Below, one piece after another: positions 10,349-10,349 of a DNA stretch of 10,349 nucleotides. The position numbers were made by a program, and so were the translations under genes. Positions within the stretch are counted from its first letter, which is position 1; each line of letters starts with the position of its first letter. Below the pieces are notes generated by a model. It did not search any database and was not told where the DNA came from. It worked only from the letters and a program-made list of their open reading frames with translations. Source of the stretch: an uncultured Rhodanobacter sp. (GTDB lineage Bacteria; Pseudomonadota; Gammaproteobacteria; Xanthomonadales; Rhodanobacteraceae); NCBI GenBank assembly GCA_903827735.1, contig CAIKJM010000585.1:1-10349 (forward strand), given 5' to 3'.

Positions 10349-10349
10349 A

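Larger units (their letters stand above)
8319..10349 (+). mobile_element. Integron-type gene-cassette array (five complete cassettes plus the start of a sixth)
   Basis: Five successive units each hold one plus-strand ORF and end in a 57-bp attC site. Taking the crossover between G and TT of GTTRRRY, the cassettes are 8319-8770, 8771-9208, 9209-9520, 9521-9892 and 9893-10342; a sixth begins with TTAGAC at 10343. The attC sites are near-identical, as in sedentary chromosomal integrons, where one host-typical attC type dominates. No integron integrase is encoded upstream within the window, so the array is either a CALIN or is served by an integrase elsewhere. Confidence 0.93.

Noticed and set aside
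3431..10349. Direct repeat of the tRNA-Leu 3' end marking attR
   Set aside because: I scanned for TTGGGCACCA-like and GTCCCCTCTTGG-like stretches and found only short chance matches, such as CGGGCACC near 6198.

Overview
The window looks like a chromosome segment of a GC-rich gammaproteobacterium, most likely from the Xanthomonadaceae/Rhodanobacteraceae group. This rests on the gene order glmM end, tpiA, secG, tRNA-Leu(GAG) and the character of the proteins; no database search was made. It has three parts: a conserved backbone (1-3451), a tRNA-associated integrative element (about 3452-6720 or beyond), and accessory DNA ending in an integron-type gene-cassette array (8319 to the window end).

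Backbone. The 3' end of glmM overlaps by 4 bases a 2-oxoglutarate/Fe(II)-type oxygenase of the isopenicillin N synthase family. A convergent short-chain dehydrogenase/reductase follows, then tpiA, secG and a complete tRNA-Leu(GAG) with encoded CCA. These are ordinary housekeeping or host genes with conserved active-site residues. The exception is the SDR, where the usual catalytic Asn position reads Leu.

Integrative element. Directly after the tRNA and a strong intrinsic terminator lies a P4-type tyrosine recombinase. Its leader carries repeated TACCCCC/GGGGGTA boxes, which suggest regulatory or arm-type sites. Downstream are a coiled-coil orphan and then a tight run of genes: an AlpA-like regulator, a winged-helix protein resembling replication-module proteins, and three very small proteins. 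All four junctions in that run are ATGA stop/start overlaps. A palindrome-containing 21-bp repeat occurs twice in this run in different reading frames, so it is probably a DNA-level site. No second copy of the tRNA 3' end was found, so the right end of the element is not located.

Accessory zone and cassette array. A minus-strand lipoprotein and a divergent XRE-type regulator precede about 580 bp with no convincing gene. From 8319 onward there are five consecutive one-gene cassettes. Each ends in an attC site of exactly 57 bp, and the sites are highly similar. The 5' core of four of the five cassettes is perfectly complementary to that cassette's own R'' box, which is the signature of site-specific cassette excision and insertion. 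No integron integrase is encoded in the window, so from here the array looks like a CALIN (attC cluster lacking an integrase) or the start of a larger array. The cassettes encode three small multi-TM proteins, one putative beta-flower-like protein with an 11-unit Leu-x-Pro tail, and one soluble domain with a C-terminal membrane anchor.
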